In this document: piece after piece, positions 35,140 through 44,330 of the stretch
Layout of the letters: every line of letters starts with the position of its first letter
Position numbering within the stretch: position 1 is the stretch's first letter
Assembly: GCA_020426505.1 (NCBI GenBank)
Contig: JAGQPX010000015.1
Coordinates: 1 to 49,847, forward strand
Length of the DNA: 49,847 nucleotides
Origin: Planctomycetaceae bacterium
Lineage (GTDB): Bacteria > Planctomycetota > Planctomycetia > Planctomycetales > Planctomycetaceae
Reading direction: 5' to 3'
Notes under the pieces: model-generated
Database searches by the model: none
The model's input: only the letters and a program-made list of their open reading frames with translations
What the model was told of the DNA's origin: nothing
Program-made: the position numbers and the translations under genes

Positions 35140-36930
35140 TCAGGGTTTGAGATGTCGTTCGAAGAACTCCCACATCGCGTCTCGTTCTTTCTGACGATGC
35201 TCGCCTACAAATCCGTGTCCCTGTCCCTCGAAGACCATCAGCGTGTGCGAAGCATCGGCCTCCTTCATGCGCTGATCGAGCATTCGCGCCTGCTCGATCG
35301 GCACCAGTCGATCCTGTTCACCATGCAGGGTGAGAACTGGAGGATCATCCTTGCTGACATACGTGAGTGGACTGGCCAAGCGATATGCTTCAGGGACTTC
35401 GCCTGGAGTTCCCCCTGTCACCAGACGGAAGATCCATCCGACTGAACTCATCCGAAAGCACTCAGCCATGTCGGTCGGTCCGAAGACATTGACCACCGCC
35501 TGAACGCGGCTAGAAAACTCCTTGTTGTCGCCGTTGCCCTCGAACTGTGCGTCCGTGAGACCGAGCATCAGTGAGAGATGTCCGCCTGCTGATTGACCGG
35601 TCGCTCCGATGCGATTCGGATCGATGTGATGCTCGGCTGCATGGGCACGCAACCAGCGGACGGCGGCCTTCACGTCATAAACCTGAGCGGGGAAGATGTC
35701 CGTCGCAGTCGTTGTCTCTTTCATTGATTCGTCAAACTGCATCAGGCGATAACTCACGGTCACGCCGACATAGCCGCGTCGCGCGGCCTGTTCGATCTCA
35801 TCACGGTATCCGTGGCGATCACCCGCATACCAGCCTCCGCCGTGGATAAAGACGATTGCCGGGAACGCCCCCTCGCCAGCGGGTCGAGCGAGATCGAGTT
35901 GCAGGTCGACGCCATCAACTGTGCTGTAGGTGACGTTCTCAGTCACGATCGGCGGACGTGCCAAGTGTCGCTTGAGGAACGCCATCACGAGATCGGGTCG
36001 TCTTCCGTCACCTTTCGTCATTCCGGTTTCGACCCGACATTCGATTCCCAACTTGTCCATTTGTGACTTGAGCACCTGGCCGAAACGAGGGTGATGGATC
36101 CCGATGCTGCGACTGCTGACGGGCGTGTCAAACTCACTGTCGTATGTCATCAGAACGGGCGCATCCTCCTTGGAGAGATGCGTCATGGCTGAAACCTCCT
36201 CAAACAGTCGGTACATCTCCTCAGGGAGATCGTCCAGCTTGTCGAGATCCACATCGAAGAGTTGAGCCAACGCCGAGTTCTCAAAGATATCCGTATCCGG
36301 AAACAGGTCTCGGATGAAACGTGGGTCGTAGGAGGACTGCCCGTTGTTCACCGCCATGCAGGTGAGACGGGTCGACTCACGCAGCACCGGGTCATCACTG
36401 TCGGGGTCAGCCATATCGTCATGGAAGCCCAGCCACAGTGACATCCCGGCCCCTGCGGACCCTCCAGTTGCTGCGATGCGTGTCGGGTCGATGTTCCATT
36501 CCTTCGCCTTGTGCCGCACGAATTGCACCGCTCGCGCGACGTCCCGATGCTGAGCTGGGGCGATAACTTCATCGGTGAAGCGATACGTGATCGCCACCAC
36601 CGAGATACCGGAGTTGAGGCACTCGCGAAGAATGGCCCGGCTTACGCTCTTGTCGCCATGTCGAAATGCTCCTCCGTGGATCGAGATGAGCACGGGCGTT
36701 GGAGTGTCCGACTCTGCCAGCCAAACATCCATCAGATGGCGTGCATGTGGTCCGTACGAGACATCAGCAAAGGTCGGTTGAAAGATCTGGGCAGGAGTGA
36801 GCGGCTCTGTAGTCGGTGGTTGAGCCACAGCCGGACGCATCAGTCCGAAACTGACACCAACGAGAAGCATCAAGAGTCGTAAGTTTCGATCACTTCGAAA
36901 TGAGTCGCGCATGCCAATGTCATTCATCAC
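35140..36930 (-). CDS. Exported tandem alpha/beta hydrolase (two esterase domains)
   Basis: 596 aa. A signal peptide at about 17-37 is followed by two BD-FAE-type alpha/beta hydrolase domains. Domain 1 (about 45-322): HGGAFRHGD (85-93), nucleophile Ser158 in GGSAGA, Asp in TYDSEFD (262-268) and His in GIHHPRF (277-283). Domain 2 (about 325-596): HGGGWYAGD (363-371), Ser447 in GQSAGG, HGEQDRLVP and GQGHGF. Both keep plausible triads, so it may be a two-headed esterase acting on acetylated or feruloylated polymers, as similar exported enzymes do; this is inference. Confidence 0.88.
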   Translation of the reverse strand: MMNDIGMRDSFRSDRNLRLLMLLVGVSFGLMRPAVAQPPTTEPLTPAQIFQPTFADVSYGPHARHLMDVWLAESDTPTPVLISIHGGAFRHGDKSVSRAILRECLNSGISVVAITYRFTDEVIAPAQHRDVARAVQFVRHKAKEWNIDPTRIAATGGSAGAGMSLWLGFHDDMADPDSDDPVLRESTRLTCMAVNNGQSSYDPRFIRDLFPDTDIFENSALAQLFDVDLDKLDDLPEEMYRLFEEVSAMTHLSKEDAPVLMTYDSEFDTPVSSRSIGIHHPRFGQVLKSQMDKLGIECRVETGMTKGDGRRPDLVMAFLKRHLARPPIVTENVTYSTVDGVDLQLDLARPAGEGAFPAIVFIHGGGWYAGDRHGYRDEIEQAARRGYVGVTVSYRLMQFDESMKETTTATDIFPAQVYDVKAAVRWLRAHAAEHHIDPNRIGATGQSAGGHLSLMLGLTDAQFEGNGDNKEFSSRVQAVVNVFGPTDMAECFRMSSVGWIFRLVTGGTPGEVPEAYRLASPLTYVSKDDPPVLTLHGEQDRLVPIEQARMLDQRMKEADASHTLMVFEGQGHGFVGEHRQKERDAMWEFFERHLKP

Positions 36931-36983
36931 TGTGTCTCGATAATCGGTCGTCTTGTGGGTGACCTATCAGATCGCAGCACCAC

Positions 36984-37020
36984 AAAAAAACGGGGACAAA
37001 CCGTTGACCGGTCGTCCCCG
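36984..37020 (-). terminator. Rho-independent terminator of rpsA
   Basis: On the minus strand: cggggac paired with gtccccg (37014-37020 and 36991-36997), with an inner accg/cggt pairing. The stem is followed directly by a seven-T run, complement of 36984-36990. It lies 67 bp downstream of rpsA. Classic intrinsic terminator shape. Confidence 0.9.
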
Positions 37021-37087
37021 CTGGTGAGGTTTCGTTTTCATCAAGGATGGCTCGAATGCCCCTCCTCGTGAGCGTGAATCACGAATG

Positions 37088-38905
37088 TTACTCGTCGGTT
37101 TCGGAATCTGCTTCCTCTGCCTCGACAGCGTCGGACGACTCTTCTTCCGTCTCGCCCCCCCCCATCGAGAACAACGGGCCACTCGTGTCGCCCATGCCCC
37201 CCTTGAGTTCCTGAGTCACGGCTGCTCCGCCACCCGTCGATTCGACAGGCTCGATCGGAGCATCCAGTTTGCGGCTGAGGCCGATCTTGCGGTCGTCGAT
37301 GTCCACCCGCAGAATCTTCACCTCAATCTCATCACCGACCGCGACCTCATCCTCGGGGTTGTCGACCTTATGCTCTGCAAGTTCCGAGACGTGCAGCAGG
37401 CCTTCCAGTTCATCCTCCAACTCGACGAACACGCCAAAGTTGGTGATCTTGGTGACCTTGCCAGTGATGATCGTGCCGGGTGCGAATTTGTCCGGGATGC
37501 GACCTTCCCACGGGTCCTCATCGAGTTGCTTGAGGCCGAGCGCGATGCGCTTGCGATCCTCGTCGACGGAGATGACCGTGCACTCGATCTCATCACCCTT
37601 CTTGAGCATCTCACTTGCGTGGGCGATTTTGCGGGTCCACGACATATCGCTGACGTGCAGCAGTCCATCGACTCCCTCTTCCAACTCGATGAATGCACCA
37701 TAGTTGGTGAGATTGCGAACGGTTCCTTTGACCTTCGTGCCAACGGGGTATTTATCAGTGACGTCATCCCACGGGTTGGGCTGAATCTGCTTCATGCCCA
37801 AAGAGATTTCCTGTTTGTCCGTGTTGATGCCGAGCACCACCACTTCGACTTCTTCGCCGATGTTGACAAGGTCGCTCGGGTGATTGACGCGTTTGGTCCA
37901 GGACATCTCGCTAATGTGCACAAGTCCTTCGATGCCGTCTTCGAGTTTGACGAACGCACCATACGACATCACGTTGACAACCTCGCCCTTCACGCGGCTG
38001 TCGACAGGGTACTTCGATTCGACATTGTCCCAAGGCGAAGCCTCCTTCTGCTTGAGGCCCAGTGCGATCTTTTCTTTCTCGCGATCGATGTTGAGAATGA
38101 CGACTTCGATTTCGTCGTCTATCTTGACCATCTCGGTGGGGTGGGAGATGCGTCCCCAACTCATGTCCGTGATGTGCAGCAGACCGTCGATACCGCCGAG
38201 GTCGACGAACGCGCCGAAGTCGGCGATGTTCTTGACCACACCCTTCCGCAACTGGCCTTCCTCGATCTCGTCCATCAGCTTGCGCTTCATCTCGGCTCGC
38301 TGATCTTCGATGAGCTTCCGTCGCGAGACGACGATGTTCCGCCGGGCATCGTCGATCTTGAGGATCATGCACTCGATGTCCTTGCCGATGTACTCGCCGA
38401 TGTCGGGTGGACGACGAATGTCGACCTGCGAGGCGGGCAGGAACACATTGACGCCGATGTCGATCAGCAGTCCCCCCTTGATCTTGCGGACCACATTGCC
38501 GGTGACAACGTCTCCTTCCGCGTGCTCCTTGGTGACCTTTTCCCACTCCATCACGCGGTCGGCTTTGCGTTTGGAGAGCAGGATCAGTCCGTACTGGTCT
38601 TCAATCTCTTCCAGCAGGATCTGAATGGTGTCGCCCGGCTTGGGAAGTTCCTCGCCCTCTTCCCATTCGTCCAGTGTGACGATGCCTTCGCTTTTGTAGC
38701 CAATGTCGACCAACACCTCGTCGCCGTTGATGCTGAGGACTTGCCCGTCAATGATCTCGTTGACGTCGAAAGATCGCGATGTCGCGTCATACACGAGATC
38801 CATCTCGGACTCTGAGGGTGCGACTTCCTTCAGCGATTCGCCGAATGTCGCGTCCAGTTCTGCCTCGTCAACGCTGAATTCCCGAATGAGGTTACGATCG
38901 ACCAT
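37088..38905 (-). CDS. rpsA: 30S ribosomal protein S1
   Basis: 605 aa with six S1 domains at about 48-112, 132-196, 219-287, 304-374, 391-461 and 478-548. The last four are typical (FGAFVDL, YGAFVKL, YGAFIEL, FGVFVEL strands followed by GLLHV/ITDMSW-type motifs); the first two are the divergent ribosome-docking pair. The acidic C-terminal tail (EAEEADSETDE) and a short N-terminal extension complete it. S1 helps translation initiation by binding mRNA leaders. There is no Shine-Dalgarno before its ATG, as in many rpsA genes. A 255-bp divergent region separates it from the glycosylase gene. Confidence 0.97.
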   Translation of the reverse strand: MVDRNLIREFSVDEAELDATFGESLKEVAPSESEMDLVYDATSRSFDVNEIIDGQVLSINGDEVLVDIGYKSEGIVTLDEWEEGEELPKPGDTIQILLEEIEDQYGLILLSKRKADRVMEWEKVTKEHAEGDVVTGNVVRKIKGGLLIDIGVNVFLPASQVDIRRPPDIGEYIGKDIECMILKIDDARRNIVVSRRKLIEDQRAEMKRKLMDEIEEGQLRKGVVKNIADFGAFVDLGGIDGLLHITDMSWGRISHPTEMVKIDDEIEVVILNIDREKEKIALGLKQKEASPWDNVESKYPVDSRVKGEVVNVMSYGAFVKLEDGIEGLVHISEMSWTKRVNHPSDLVNIGEEVEVVVLGINTDKQEISLGMKQIQPNPWDDVTDKYPVGTKVKGTVRNLTNYGAFIELEEGVDGLLHVSDMSWTRKIAHASEMLKKGDEIECTVISVDEDRKRIALGLKQLDEDPWEGRIPDKFAPGTIITGKVTKITNFGVFVELEDELEGLLHVSELAEHKVDNPEDEVAVGDEIEVKILRVDIDDRKIGLSRKLDAPIEPVESTGGGAAVTQELKGGMGDTSGPLFSMGGGETEEESSDAVEAEEADSETDE

Positions 38906-39160
38906 GTTGAAGTAGTGAGACTCAAATGCGAATGTCGGCGATGACGGTCACGTCCGACACCCTGGAAGTAGGGAGAATCTGCCCGGTGATGACGCCAACG
39001 TCATCAATTCCCGACCGAGAGGAAACCCCGCATTTTGACCGCCAAGCGAGGACTATAGCAGAATTTCAACGTCAAGAGCCAGCGAGATTACCGTCTCGCT
39101 CGTCATTCGCAGCCGCGAGCGATAGACTCGCCGTTTTGCTTCATTTCAGCGAAATCGACG
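38906..39160. other. Divergent regulatory region, rpsA / uracil-DNA glycosylase
   Basis: 255 bp between two divergent starts, so it should hold promoters for both. I cannot point to confident -10/-35 boxes or operators. No coding frame with support is seen. Confidence 0.4.
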
Positions 39161-39991
39161 ATGCTCACCGACCCGAATCGTGCTCTCCGACAGAAGCTCG
39201 CCGACTGGCGGCGGGCGGGAGTGACGCACGTTCCGCATGTCGAAATCCCGGAGCCGCCACCCCCCGCTGTCCCGTCTCGACCGTCCGCGGCGGTGGCACC
39301 CGACCGGCGTCACACCCCACCGTCCGAGCCGGCCGCGACGACATCCCCGCGACCGACTACTCCGTCTCTCATTCCCCCTCCTCGGGAGTTGCCTGTGTCC
39401 CCGTCCACTCTCTCACCGGCCGAGCGCGAGCAAGAACTGACCTCGATTTCGAAGACCGTTTCGATGTGTGTCCGCTGCGAAGAACTCGCCTCGACACGGA
39501 CACAGACGGTCTTTGGGGTGGGCAACCCGGAAGCCGAAGTGATGTTCATCGGTGAGGCTCCGGGCGCCGATGAGGACGCCCAGGGGGAACCGTTCGTCGG
39601 ACGAGCCGGAAAGCTTCTCAATGACATTATCGCCGCATGCGGATGGCAGCGGTCCGATCTCTACATCTGCAACATTCTTCGCTGTCGACCACCCGGCAAC
39701 AGGAACCCGACCTCCGAGGAGGCTACCAATTGCCGCGAGTACCTCGACGGACAGATTCGCGTCGTCGACCCGGACTACATCGTCTGCTGGGGCACCGTCG
39801 CCGCCCATAACCTTCTCGACGAGACAACTTCAATTGGCAAGATGCGACAGAAGTGGTTCAAGTACGGTCGCGCAAAAGTGCTCTGTACGTACCATCCTTC
39901 TTATCTGCTCCGCAATCCCCCTGCGAAAAAGCCCGTCTGGGAAGACATGAAGTACCTGCTCGCCGAGATGGGGCTGAAACCGGCGAAATAG
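39161..39991 (+). CDS. Uracil-DNA glycosylase, iron-sulfur family 4-like
   Basis: 276 aa. It removes uracil from DNA. Residues about 1-25 and a proline/serine-rich linker (26-88) precede the catalytic domain. Four cysteines (C103, C106, C175, C191) fit a [4Fe-4S] cluster. Active-site motifs: [20 protein letters not shown] (131-150), [11 protein letters not shown] (171-181) and HPSYLLR (245-251). The long linker is unusual compared with compact family 4 enzymes. Alone and divergent from rpsA. Confidence 0.93.
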   Translation: MLTDPNRALRQKLADWRRAGVTHVPHVEIPEPPPPAVPSRPSAAVAPDRRHTPPSEPAATTSPRPTTPSLIPPPRELPVSPSTLSPAEREQELTSISKTVSMCVRCEELASTRTQTVFGVGNPEAEVMFIGEAPGADEDAQGEPFVGRAGKLLNDIIAACGWQRSDLYICNILRCRPPGNRNPTSEEATNCREYLDGQIRVVDPDYIVCWGTVAAHNLLDETTSIGKMRQKWFKYGRAKVLCTYHPSYLLRNPPAKKPVWEDMKYLLAEMGLKPAK

Positions 39992-40017
39992 ATACGAGTG
40001 GCGAGTGTCTTATGCAC

Positions 40018-40512
40018 TCACTTCGCAGCCGCAGCAAACTGCTCTGCAAACTCAAGCACCCACAGGTCGATCATTTCGCGGAATGACTCGATGTCGATCT
40101 CTTCTAACCGTTGGTAATGATTGCGGCTGAAGGTCTCCTTGTTGCGGATGGTCGCTTTGCCGACGAGTTCGACGATTGGCACCGATCCGAGCGGACGGAC
40201 AGTCATCTCCAGACGGCTGTAGAGAGTGTTGCTGCCCGAGCCCCGTTGGACACTGATGTCGTCACGCGTGATGCGTGCTCCCCAGCCTTCATCGTTCAGA
40301 ATCGAGCCATATTCAAAACCGGGAAATCGGTCCGCGAGCATCTTCAGACATGACTCGATGTGATCGGAGAGGTCCAGGCGGCTTTGTGAATGAAGCGTCT
40401 TCAGCTCTTCCTCAGACATCGTTTTGGCCGCTTCGGCCTGCACGCGGGCATCGGCAGCCCGATTCCCGCGGCTGATCGCTCGTTCAAGCCGGTCCTGAAA
40501 GTCCATCAGCAA
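40018..40512 (-). CDS. Small conserved-looking protein of unknown function
   Basis: 164 aa. A charged helical N-terminal part (about 1-60, RLERAISRGNRAADAR and TMSEEELKTLHSQSR), then an alpha/beta part with LYSRLEMTVRPLG and a final helix. No signal peptide, TM or known motif. It lies 66 bp downstream of hemH on the same strand. Family not recognised. Confidence 0.65.
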   Translation of the reverse strand: MLMDFQDRLERAISRGNRAADARVQAEAAKTMSEEELKTLHSQSRLDLSDHIESCLKMLADRFPGFEYGSILNDEGWGARITRDDISVQRGSGSNTLYSRLEMTVRPLGSVPIVELVGKATIRNKETFSRNHYQRLEEIDIESFREMIDLWVLEFAEQFAAAAK

Positions 40513-40578
40513 TGTTTCGTTGAGGTGATCGTCGAGTCTGACTCAATCTTACGCGCGACCTCCAGAGCACGCAACGGG

Positions 40579-41616
40579 TCAACTTGCAGGTCTTGATGGC
40601 AGCCGCACGGGCGCGGGACAGCAATCGATCGGGCAGACATTGTGACTCGGACCGAACTGTCCGATTGCCTCCTGCGCCATGGACTCATCCAGCCGTTCGG
40701 CAATCAACTTGCGAAGCATCGACACGAACGTGGGATGAATTCCGACCGTCGGAGCACGCTCCATGTGCATGCCCAGTTCCTGACTGACTTTCGCGGCTTC
40801 ATCGTCCAGGTCATAAAGTACCTCCATGTGATCGGACAGGAATCCGACCGGATGCGCGATGACGTTCTCGACACCAATCGCGTTGAGGTTCCTCAGGTGA
40901 TCACAGATGTCCGGTTCGAGCCAAGGGTCCTGCGGCCGTCCACTGCGGCTTTGGTACACCAGTTGCCAGCGGTCAGCCGCAATTGCCAACTCATCTGCGA
41001 TCAAGCGACAAGTCTCCGTGAGTTGCTCCTCGTAACGGCAGTGATCGGCCATCGATTTGGGAATGCTGTGTGCCGTGAACGCGATGTGCGACGACTCCTG
41101 AGTATCGACGGTGAACTTCTCGAGTGACCGTCGCACGCAATCGACATTGGCAGAAATAAAATCCGGATGGTTGTACCAGACGCGGAGCTTGTCCACCGCG
41201 GGAGCCTGTTTTCCGACCGCCTCCTGTGCACGGCCGATATCCTCACGATACTGACGGCAACCGGAATAGGAACTGAACGACGACAGCACCAATGCAATCG
41301 CTCGCTTCACACCATCGTCGATCATCTGCTGCATGGTGTCTGCAAGCATCGGGTGCCAGTTGCGGTTACCCCAGTAGACGGGGAGTTCGATGCCGTGCTC
41401 ACGCAGTTCGGGCTTCAGCACGTCCAGCAAGTCCCGCACCTGCTGATTGATCGGGCTCACGCCATCGAAGTGATAGTAGTGCTCAGCGACCTCCAGCATC
41501 CGCTCACGAGGCACGTTTCGGCCACGTAACACGTTCTCCAGAAACGGAATCACGTCTTCCCGCCCCTCCGGCCCGCCGAAGCCGACGACCAGAATCGCAT
41601 CGTAGGGATGGCTCAC
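40579..41616 (-). CDS. hemH: Ferrochelatase (coproporphyrin-type), with [2Fe-2S] cysteines
   Basis: 345 aa from GTG 41616 (MSHPYDAILVVGFGGPEG), preferred because the frame to 41688 adds only an unconserved extension. It inserts Fe2+ into a porphyrin. Catalytic His183 is in TAHSIP, with acidic Glu265 in HMEVLYDLD. Four cysteines, C120 (SSYSGCRQYRED) and C328, C332, C333 (NVCPIDCCPAPVR), match the ligand pattern of the [2Fe-2S]-bearing ferrochelatases known from Actinobacteria. GRNVPRERMLEVAEHYYHFDGVSPIN also resembles that branch. Whether it uses coproporphyrin or protoporphyrin cannot be decided here. Confidence 0.92.
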   Translation of the reverse strand: MSHPYDAILVVGFGGPEGREDVIPFLENVLRGRNVPRERMLEVAEHYYHFDGVSPINQQVRDLLDVLKPELREHGIELPVYWGNRNWHPMLADTMQQMIDDGVKRAIALVLSSFSSYSGCRQYREDIGRAQEAVGKQAPAVDKLRVWYNHPDFISANVDCVRRSLEKFTVDTQESSHIAFTAHSIPKSMADHCRYEEQLTETCRLIADELAIAADRWQLVYQSRSGRPQDPWLEPDICDHLRNLNAIGVENVIAHPVGFLSDHMEVLYDLDDEAAKVSQELGMHMERAPTVGIHPTFVSMLRKLIAERLDESMAQEAIGQFGPSHNVCPIDCCPAPVRLPSRPAS

Positions 41617-41741
41617 AGCTATTCTTTCGTTCTCAAGTTGATGAGTGAATGATTCCCACACGGGATGATAGACTGTCCGGCAAGTCACCGGCAGTGCGAG
41701 ACAATTCGCCGTCAGACGTCATCCCTGTCCAATGTGTTTGT

Positions 41742-42794
41742 ATGCCTCGACTGTTGATTGGCAACTTTGACTTCGAGCATACGCTGACACACGGCGGGCA
41801 GCAGTCGTCAGCCGCTCTACGCCGTATTGTGGCACAACTCGCATGTACCTGGGGCGTCGCGGCGGAGGATGGCGATGTCCTCTGGACGCCACAGCCCATT
41901 GACGAATCGTTCCTCGATCGACTGGCAGATGCCGGTTTGCCGCGATTGCGTGTTGCCTCGCAGACGAACAATATCCCTGATGGTCTCACGCTCACGCCGT
42001 GGGGTTGGACGCAAGACGTCATCAATGTGGGTCAGAAGCTGCATGCAGTCGTCGATGCCCCGCCCCAGCCCGTCGTTCGCATGCTGAATTCAAGATCATT
42101 CTCGTTCGAGCAGGAACAGCAATGCGGCCTCGGTCTCACTCGCTCCGCTCGCGTCGATTCGTTGTCGGAACTGATGACAGCCATTGAACCACTTGCGACC
42201 GGAATCGCGGGCTGGGTGGTCAAGGCCGAGTTCAGCAACTCGTCGCGTGAGCGGTTTGTGCATCGGAGCAACAGTCCGGTCGACGTCGAGGCATTGAAGA
42301 TATGGGCGAAGCGACGACTCATGCCTGGCCAAGCACTCTTCATCGAGCCGTGGGTGCAGCGGCTTGATGAAGTTGGCGTGCAGATGACGATTCCTCGCGA
42401 CGGCCAACCGAACATCGACGGCGTGACCCGATTGCTGGTCGACGACGCGGGACACTTTCAAGGTTGCGAGTTCACAGCGTCACTGGACCACGACCCGCTC
42501 TGGACTGAGGCACGTATCTCTGCTTTGGAGGTTGCGAGTGTCGCTCAGCGAATGGGCTACTTTGGACCACTCGGCATCGACGCCATGCGATATCGCACTT
42601 CCGGCGGCGAGGAACGGTTGCGTCCCTTGCAGGACATCAACGCACGCTGGACGATGGGGCGGCTCAGTCTCGGGTTGCGCCGACTCCTCGGCGAGCGGGG
42701 GACGTCAGTCCCCCGATGGGAAGCGGGAGTGTTTCACGTGAAACATTCGCATGCTATCGAATTGAGAAACAACGAATTCACGCACCGAATTTGA
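41742..42794 (+). CDS. ATP-grasp-like protein
   Basis: 350 aa from ATG 41742 (MPRLLIGNFDFEHTL); the frame back to 41649 would leave just 32 bp to the divergent hemH start and adds no domain. The C-terminal region GYFGPLGIDAMRY plus RPLQDINARWTMGR resembles the metal-binding end of ATP-grasp ligases (the D-x-N-x-R motif). The N-terminal part is a Rossmann-like domain without a clear family. The last 20 codons are read through a perfect parS palindrome at 42730. Likely a ligase of unknown substrate. Confidence 0.7.
   Translation: MPRLLIGNFDFEHTLTHGGQQSSAALRRIVAQLACTWGVAAEDGDVLWTPQPIDESFLDRLADAGLPRLRVASQTNNIPDGLTLTPWGWTQDVINVGQKLHAVVDAPPQPVVRMLNSRSFSFEQEQQCGLGLTRSARVDSLSELMTAIEPLATGIAGWVVKAEFSNSSRERFVHRSNSPVDVEALKIWAKRRLMPGQALFIEPWVQRLDEVGVQMTIPRDGQPNIDGVTRLLVDDAGHFQGCEFTASLDHDPLWTEARISALEVASVAQRMGYFGPLGIDAMRYRTSGGEERLRPLQDINARWTMGRLSLGLRRLLGERGTSVPRWEAGVFHVKHSHAIELRNNEFTHRI
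42730..42745. promoter_or_regulatory. parS centromere site (ParB binding)
   Basis: TGTTTCACGTGAAACA, a perfect 16-bp palindrome identical to the consensus parS element bound by chromosomal ParB/Spo0J. It lies within the 3' end of the ATP-grasp-like gene, where it is read FHVKH. Exact matches by chance are extremely unlikely. Chromosomal parS sites cluster near the replication origin, which gives a likely map position for this window. No parAB genes are in view. Confidence 0.9.
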
Positions 42795-42863
42795 GTCACC
42801 TTGAGACATTGCGAGCGCCGTGACGAAAGGGGACTGAGGTCCCTCGCTCGCCAGGGAGATGAC

Positions 42864-44279
42864 ATGTCGACGATTGTCAAAGCACTGATCGCTATCCTGA
42901 TGCTTCCAACGATGCTTTCGGCAAACGAATCGCAGCCGCACATCGTGTTGGTGATGGCAGACGACATGGGGTGGGGCCAGACCGGGTATTACGATCACCC
43001 AGTGTTGAAGACGCCGCACCTTGATGCGATGGCCACGAGCGGACTGCGGTTCGACCGCTTCTATGCGGGGGCACCGAACTGCTCGCCGACTCGTGCGACT
43101 GTGATGACAGGTCGCTCGAACGATCGCACGGGTGTGCACAATCACGGGTACCCGCTACGATTGCAGGAACAGACAATCGCACAGGCGCTGCGTGATGCCG
43201 GTTACGCGACGGGGCATTTCGGCAAGTGGCACCTCAACGGACTGCGCGGACCGGGGGCACCCATTCTGGCCAGCGATGCTCGTCACCCCGGCGTGTTCGG
43301 GTTCGACGAATGGTTGTCCGTCACCAACTTCTTCGACCGCAACCCGATCCTCAGTCACAGGGGAGAGTTCATCGAATTCGAGGGAGACTCGTCGGAGATC
43401 ATTGTCGCAGAGGCACTCAAGTTCATCCGACAACAGGTCGACGCTCAGCGACCTTCTTTCACCGTCATCTGGTACGGCACGCCTCACAGTCCCTGGGTCG
43501 CGAGCAAAGCGGACCGAGCGGACTTCACCAACTTCAATGACACGTCCGAACACCACTACGGCGAACTCGTGGCGATGGATCGCAGCATCGGCACGCTGCG
43601 TCGAGGGTTGCGTGACCTCGGCATCGCGGACAACACGCTCGTTTGGTTCAACAGCGACAACGGCGGACTCCGCGGGATCACCCCGGACACGGTCGGCGGT
43701 CTGCGAGGATTCAAAAACACGGTCTACGAAGGCGGTCTCCGCGTCCCCGCGATCATCGAGTGGCCGGCTGTCATCACCCAGCCGCGCGTGACCGAGTTCC
43801 CTGCGGTTACGATGGACATCTTTCCCACCCTTGCTGACATCACCGACCTGCCGGACGACGTCATGCTCACCCCACAGGACGGCATCAGTCTGCGACCACT
43901 GTTCACAAAAGAACTGACCCGCCGCGAGAAGCCAATCCCGTTCCGCCACACCAATCGAGCGGCTCTCATCGACAACGAGTTCAAATTGGTCACGCTCAAC
44001 GTCAACAAGGGCGAGTACGAACTTTATCACCTCAGCAACGATCCGCACGAAACCACCGACGTGTCAGACGAGTATCCCGACGTCGCTGCGGGATTGCGGT
44101 CGACCATTGAAGCGTGGAATGACTCTGTCGAGGACAGCGTCGCGAGGCGGGACTATCCCGAAGGCCAGGTTCAACCGCCCGACCCGGAGCCGCAATCCTG
44201 GAATGACATGCCTGCGTATCAGCCGTATCTCGACGTGTGGAAAGAACGGCCCGAATTCAAGTCGTGGCTCATGCGTTAA
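42864..44279 (+). CDS. Exported type I sulfatase
   Basis: 471 aa from ATG 42864, supported by AGGGAG at 42853-42858; the frame starting at 42801 is not needed. Signal peptide at 1-20. The formylglycine motif is CSPTR (C73-R77) in PNCSPTRATVMTGR, so activity requires a formylglycine-generating enzyme encoded elsewhere. Metal ligands include MADDMGWG (D33, D34) and FNSDNGG. The length and C-terminal beta domain fit the arylsulfatase family. Sulfatases are unusually numerous in planctomycetes and act on sulfated polysaccharides; the substrate is unknown. Confidence 0.95.
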   Translation: MSTIVKALIAILMLPTMLSANESQPHIVLVMADDMGWGQTGYYDHPVLKTPHLDAMATSGLRFDRFYAGAPNCSPTRATVMTGRSNDRTGVHNHGYPLRLQEQTIAQALRDAGYATGHFGKWHLNGLRGPGAPILASDARHPGVFGFDEWLSVTNFFDRNPILSHRGEFIEFEGDSSEIIVAEALKFIRQQVDAQRPSFTVIWYGTPHSPWVASKADRADFTNFNDTSEHHYGELVAMDRSIGTLRRGLRDLGIADNTLVWFNSDNGGLRGITPDTVGGLRGFKNTVYEGGLRVPAIIEWPAVITQPRVTEFPAVTMDIFPTLADITDLPDDVMLTPQDGISLRPLFTKELTRREKPIPFRHTNRAALIDNEFKLVTLNVNKGEYELYHLSNDPHETTDVSDEYPDVAAGLRSTIEAWNDSVEDSVARRDYPEGQVQPPDPEPQSWNDMPAYQPYLDVWKERPEFKSWLMR

Positions 44280-44330
44280 CTGGCGGAATCGATCGATGTT
44301 TGGCGTTGACCCCGTGTGCAGGCGCTCGCC

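Noticed and set aside
37085..38815. 576-codon plus-strand frame opposite rpsA
   Set aside because: Mirror of the strongly biased rpsA codons; no motif, no ribosome site; rpsA on the minus strand is unambiguous with six S1 domains.
43155..44048. 297-codon minus-strand frame opposite the sulfatase
   Set aside because: Shadow frame; composition follows the sulfatase codons, no recognised domain.
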